A stretch of 8,332 nucleotides of DNA, taken from assembly GCA_001803645.1 (NCBI GenBank), contig MHDW01000024.1, forward strand, positions 1 through 8,332, in the 5' to 3' direction. Source of the stretch: Nitrospirae bacterium GWC2_42_7 (GTDB taxonomy: Bacteria; Nitrospirota; Thermodesulfovibrionia; Thermodesulfovibrionales; UBA6898). The position numbers and the translations under genes are program-made. The notes under the pieces were generated by a model. The model was given only the letters and a program-made list of their open reading frames with translations. It had not been told where the DNA came from and ran no database searches. Below, one piece after another: positions 6,020 through 8,332 of this stretch (within the stretch, counting starts at the first letter, position 1; each line of letters begins with the position of its first letter).

Positions 6020-7294
6020 TTGAAATTCGAAGAACTGAATATCCCGGCCCCGATCCTTGAAGGAATAAAATCAGCAGGATTTATTGAATGCACACCTGTT
6101 CAGGAAATGACCCTGCCCAGCGCCCTCGCAGGGAAGGACGTTGCTGCACAGGCACAGACAGGCACAGGCAAGACAGCGGCATTTCTTATCGCGATATTTT
6201 CGCGCATGCTCACCATGCCGTCAACCGGTCGAGGCTCTTCCCCCCGTGCGCTCATTGTTGCGCCAACACGTGAACTGGTAATACAAATTGACGCTGAAGC
6301 AAAGCTCCTTAGAGGATCTGCAGACTTCAAAATACTGCCTGTGTACGGCGGCATTGATTATGGGAAGCAGAGGGATGAACTCTCAAGAGGTGTTGATATG
6401 CTTGTCGGCACACCCGGACGGCTCATTGACTACCTTAAGCAGAAGGTCTACAGCTTAAGGAAAACAGAGTTTCTTGTTATTGATGAAGCAGACCGCATGT
6501 TCGACATGGGGTTTATCGCTGATCTACGTTTTATGCTTCGGAGAATGTCCTCATATGACAAGCGGCAGTCCATGTTATTCTCAGCAACACTGTCCAATCG
6601 TGTTATGGAACTCGGCTATGAACATATGAACAACCCTGTACGGTTTGCTGTAACGCCCGAACAAATGACCGTAGATCTGGTAGAGCAGGAACTGTATCAC
6701 GTTGGCAAGGACGAAAAGATCGGTCTGCTCCTCGGTATTATAAAACACAATCCGGACGGGCATTACATCATATTTTGCAACAGAAAAATTACTGCTGATA
6801 AACTTAACCTGCTGCTGAACGCCAATGGTTTTTCTGCTGCATCGATCACCGGAGACCTCCCTCAGGATAAGCGGATGAAAGTTCTCTCCAAATTCAAAAA
6901 CGGAATTCTAAGGACTTTGGTTGCAACAGACGTTGCAAGCCGCGGCCTTCATATAGATGGTGTAACACATGTTATCAACTATGACCTGCCTGAAGATGCA
7001 GAAGATTATGTGCATCGTATCGGAAGAACAGCAAGGGCAGGAGCAGGAGGCAAAGCGATCGGGCTAGCATGCGAGGAATATGTGCATTCGCTCCACGACA
7101 TCGAGGATTACATCAAACAAAAGATACCGATCTTGCCTGTAACTGATGAAATGATTGTTAATGATTACAAAAAAGCATACGAAAAAAGCAGACCAAGGGA
7201 ACACCCTCCTCTGCGGAAAAAAACAGCAGGACATGGGGACAGCAGAAAATTCTCGAGGCCGACGAGCAGTCGGGAAAAGCATAAAAGATCTTAG
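6020..7294 (+). CDS. DEAD-box ATP-dependent RNA helicase (RhlE-like)
   Basis: This cytosolic helicase unwinds short RNA duplexes using ATP; bacterial members act in ribosome assembly, RNA decay and cold growth. All the motifs are present: Q motif CTPVQ (24-28), I AQTGTGKT (45-52), Ia PTREL (82-86), Ib TPGR (131-134), II DEAD (155-158), III SAT (188-190), IV IIFCNRK (250-256), V TDVASRGL (303-310) and VI HRIGRTAR (332-339). The C-terminal tail after about residue 385 is short, basic and probably disordered, as in RhlE/RhlB-type proteins; there is no DbpA-type RNA-binding domain. The start is TTG, with AGGA 5 bases upstream (6011-6014). The next Met (residue 30) would delete the Q motif, so TTG is preferred. 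The DsrE-like gene downstream has its own promoter. Confidence 0.95.
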   Translation: MKFEELNIPAPILEGIKSAGFIECTPVQEMTLPSALAGKDVAAQAQTGTGKTAAFLIAIFSRMLTMPSTGRGSSPRALIVAPTRELVIQIDAEAKLLRGSADFKILPVYGGIDYGKQRDELSRGVDMLVGTPGRLIDYLKQKVYSLRKTEFLVIDEADRMFDMGFIADLRFMLRRMSSYDKRQSMLFSATLSNRVMELGYEHMNNPVRFAVTPEQMTVDLVEQELYHVGKDEKIGLLLGIIKHNPDGHYIIFCNRKITADKLNLLLNANGFSAASITGDLPQDKRMKVLSKFKNGILRTLVATDVASRGLHIDGVTHVINYDLPEDAEDYVHRIGRTARAGAGGKAIGLACEEYVHSLHDIEDYIKQKIPILPVTDEMIVNDYKKAYEKSRPREHPPLRKKTAGHGDSRKFSRPTSSREKHKRS

Positions 7295-7299
7295 AATCT

Positions 7300-7332
7300 C
7301 CAGCATTACACCAAAACAAGGGTAGATGCTGG
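7300..7332. other. Inverted repeat after the helicase gene
   Basis: CCAGCAT (7300-7306) and ATGCTGG (7326-7332) are perfect inverted copies 19 bases apart, starting 6 bases after the helicase stop codon and ending 14 bases before the -35 box of the next promoter. There is no T-run, so it is a poor intrinsic terminator. It could be a 3' mRNA structure or a protein-binding site. Confidence 0.35.
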
Positions 7333-7346
7333 CATGACCTGAACTG

Positions 7347-7375
7347 TTGACAACCTAAAAGACATTATATATAAT
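7347..7375 (+). promoter_or_regulatory. Perfect consensus sigma-70 promoter for the DsrE-like gene
   Basis: TTGACA (7347-7352), a spacer of exactly 17 bases, then TATAAT (7370-7375): both boxes match the housekeeping consensus fully. The start of transcription should be near 7382-7383, giving a leader of about 34 bases before the ATG at 7417. Promoter strength is predicted to be high unless repressed. Confidence 0.85.
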
Positions 7376-7382
7376 ATCTTAA

Positions 7383-7395
7383 CAATGCAACATTG
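7383..7395. promoter_or_regulatory. Small palindrome at the predicted +1
   Basis: CAATG and CATTG (7383-7387 and 7391-7395) are inverted copies around CAA. They sit exactly where transcription from the consensus promoter should begin. The site could be an operator or a 5' stem on the mRNA; at five base pairs it could also be chance. Confidence 0.3.
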
Positions 7396-7416
7396 CAACT
7401 AACAAGGAGGTATTAA

Positions 7417-7809
7417 ATGGAAAAAGAAAAGAAAAAATATTTATTTCTTCTCTCGGAAGCAAACTCAAACCCTATGCAAATGCTGGGCATTATGAAAGTA
7501 GCCGCAAACATGAAGGCTTTTGATGACAGCATTGATCTTGTTATTTTCCTCATAGGAGAAGGGGTTCAACTTGCAAAAAAAGGAGTTGTAAATAACATAT
7601 CCATAGACTTCGAAGGCAACAAGGTGAATTTTGGGGAAATGCTCGAATTGCTCATGGACTTAGAAGTAAAAATTATCGTCTGCCATGGATTCATGCCAGG
7701 CTATGGTTTAACAAATGAGGACTTGATCCCGAATGCTGAAGTGAAGTCAAGTGCTTATATAGGTGAACTATTACTTCAGGGCTACGTCCCCTTCTCACTC
7801 AATATATAA
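7417..7809 (+). CDS. DsrE-like sulfur-relay family protein
   Basis: This small soluble protein (130 residues) has the DsrE/DsrF/TusD-type alpha-beta fold. Family members carry sulfur as a persulfide on a cysteine, or serve in sulfite reduction and sulfur oxidation; others have unknown roles. Visible features are the opening strand KKYLFLLSEA (6-15), the second strand with its loop DLVIFLIGEGVQLAKKG (40-56), the helix EMLELLMDL (74-82), and the strand and active loop KIIVCHGFMPGYGL (85-98). C89 is the only cysteine and lies where DsrE/TusD proteins have their reactive residue. The gene stands alone, with a consensus promoter, a full Shine-Dalgarno (AAGGAGGT about 6 bases before ATG) and its own terminator, so it is probably abundant. 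No DsrF, DsrH or TusA partner is nearby; a YeeE/YedE transporter lies 3.9 kb away on the other strand. The precise function is not determined. Confidence 0.82.
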   Translation: MEKEKKKYLFLLSEANSNPMQMLGIMKVAANMKAFDDSIDLVIFLIGEGVQLAKKGVVNNISIDFEGNKVNFGEMLELLMDLEVKIIVCHGFMPGYGLTNEDLIPNAEVKSSAYIGELLLQGYVPFSLNI

Positions 7810-7821
7810 TATCTCATCACG

Positions 7822-7856
7822 AAAGGGCCCCTTTTATCAGTGGGGCCCTTTTTTAT
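7822..7856 (+). terminator. Intrinsic terminator of the DsrE-like gene
   Basis: A perfect 10-bp stem, AAAGGGCCCC (7822-7831) with GGGGCCCTTT (7842-7851), encloses a 10-base loop and leads directly into a T-rich tract. It begins 13 bases after the stop codon. Confidence 0.95.
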
Positions 7857-7877
7857 TTTCCGGCTTTTGTGTTGTTG

Positions 7878-8035
7878 TCATTCCTGCGAACAGACTGTGT
7901 CATAATGTCATTGCGAAGGAGTGCAACGACTGAAGCAATCTCATAACATATTGTTAACTAAGAGATTGCCACGCTTCCTACGGTCGCTCGCAATGACAAA
8001 TTGCGAATTGTAACACGGTCTGTTAGCAGGAATGA
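7878..8035. repeat. Nested inverted repeat (one palindrome inside another)
   Basis: The outer arms at 7878-7900 (TCATTCCTGCGAACAGAC...) and 8013-8035 are reverse complements at 21 of 23 positions. Between them sits a second inverted pair of 36 bp at 7907-7942 and 7962-7997. This inner pair shares GTCATTGCGA at its outer ends and GCAATCTC at its inner ends, and has a divergent centre. A small palindrome (TAACA/TGTTA, 7944-7956) lies near the middle. The inner arms resemble the widespread GTCATTGCGA...GCAATCTC dispersed repeat of environmental bacteria. The short open frames through this region run across the repeats and are not called as genes. Confidence 0.8.
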
Positions 8036-8133
8036 CGGAATGAGACGAGAATAACAAATCAGATCGAATATTGTTACCACAGAAATCCCGAAAGAACTTT
8101 TTTTTATTCTTGAACGACCTACCGACTATTTCT

Positions 8134-8332
8134 TCAGGCTCTGCCCCTGAGCACCTTCGCAAGCAACGCTGTAGCTGTAGAAAGATTTTTTTCAGGATTT
8201 AGCACCGGGCCAAGTATTCCGACCTGAGTTGGTCTGGTCAGAAGACGCTCATCATATTTAGCACCAGGACAAAGCCTTCGGAATTCAGACACAAGATAAG
8301 CAAAATTCTCTTTGCGAGACAGCTTCATTGCA
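8134..8332 (-). CDS. Unrecognised protein, C-terminal end at the window edge
   Basis: A minus-strand open frame enters from the right edge and stops with TGA at 8134-8136. The visible part is at least 64 residues; an ATG lies at 8328, but only four bases upstream are present, so it may be an internal Met of a longer gene. The sequence is basic, with KENFAYLVSEFRRLCPGAKY, then RPTQVGILGPVLNPEKN, and a final helix ATALLAKVLRGRA. I do not recognise the family and see no catalytic motif. About 100 bases without a gene separate it from the nested repeat at 7878-8035. Confidence 0.4.
   Translation of the reverse strand, partial: AMKLSRKENFAYLVSEFRRLCPGAKYDERLLTRPTQVGILGPVLNPEKNLSTATALLAKVLRGRA

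Noticed and set aside
7300..7332. Intrinsic terminator for the helicase gene
   Set aside because: There is a 7-bp stem but a 19-base loop and no following T-run.
7941..8162. A 73-codon minus-strand open frame
   Set aside because: It runs through the nested inverted repeats and overlaps the end of the gene at 8134; the translation is typical repeat-derived sequence.
8198..8272. The word TTTAGCACC(A/G)GG(A/C)CAA occurs twice 59 bp apart in the gene at the right edge
   Set aside because: The copies are in different reading frames, only 16 bp long and without further similarity, so chance is likely.

Overview
The window is a piece of bacterial chromosome of moderate G+C, carrying six intact protein genes and the end of a seventh, together with an unusual density of short palindromic repeats. 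The repeat-rich texture (two repeats lie inside reading frames), a DsrE-family sulfur protein, a YeeE/YedE transporter and a B12-type radical SAM protein would suit an environmental anaerobe such as a Nitrospirota/Thermodesulfovibrionia or deltaproteobacterial lineage. That placement is an inference from style; no rRNA or other marker gene is present.

Layout. Positions 1-275 hold no gene but contain a C/G-tract inverted repeat. A minus-strand block follows, in transcription order: an ABC-F ATPase (5905-3875), two tandem 154-bp-period repeat units, a YeeE/YedE membrane transporter (3517-2300), a PpnP-type nucleoside phosphorylase (2213-1896) and a B12-binding radical SAM protein (1892-276). 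The last two are separated by only three bases after the stop codon and share a reading frame. On the plus strand, divergent from the ABC-F gene, are a DEAD-box RNA helicase (6020-7294) and a DsrE-like protein (7417-7809). The DsrE-like gene has a perfect consensus sigma-70 promoter, a strong ribosome binding site and a textbook intrinsic terminator. Nested inverted repeats (7878-8035) separate it from an unrecognised minus-strand gene end at the right edge.

How the genes work together. The ABC-F protein and the DEAD-box helicase are both ribosome/RNA factors sharing a 114-bp divergent intergenic region. The YeeE/YedE transporter and the DsrE-like protein both belong to families that handle reduced sulfur (thiosulfate, persulfide), though they are not in one operon here. 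PpnP and the radical SAM protein look translationally coupled, but no shared pathway is evident.

The most notable signals are: (1) a 60-bp palindromic repeat translated in frame within the radical SAM protein; (2) a different, roughly 101-bp G/C-rich repeat translated within the linker of the ABC-F protein; (3) a tandem pair of about 149-bp structured units in which one of the few differences is a compensatory base-pair change; and (4) one palindromic repeat nested inside another downstream of the DsrE-like gene. No complete new defence or biosynthetic system is visible.
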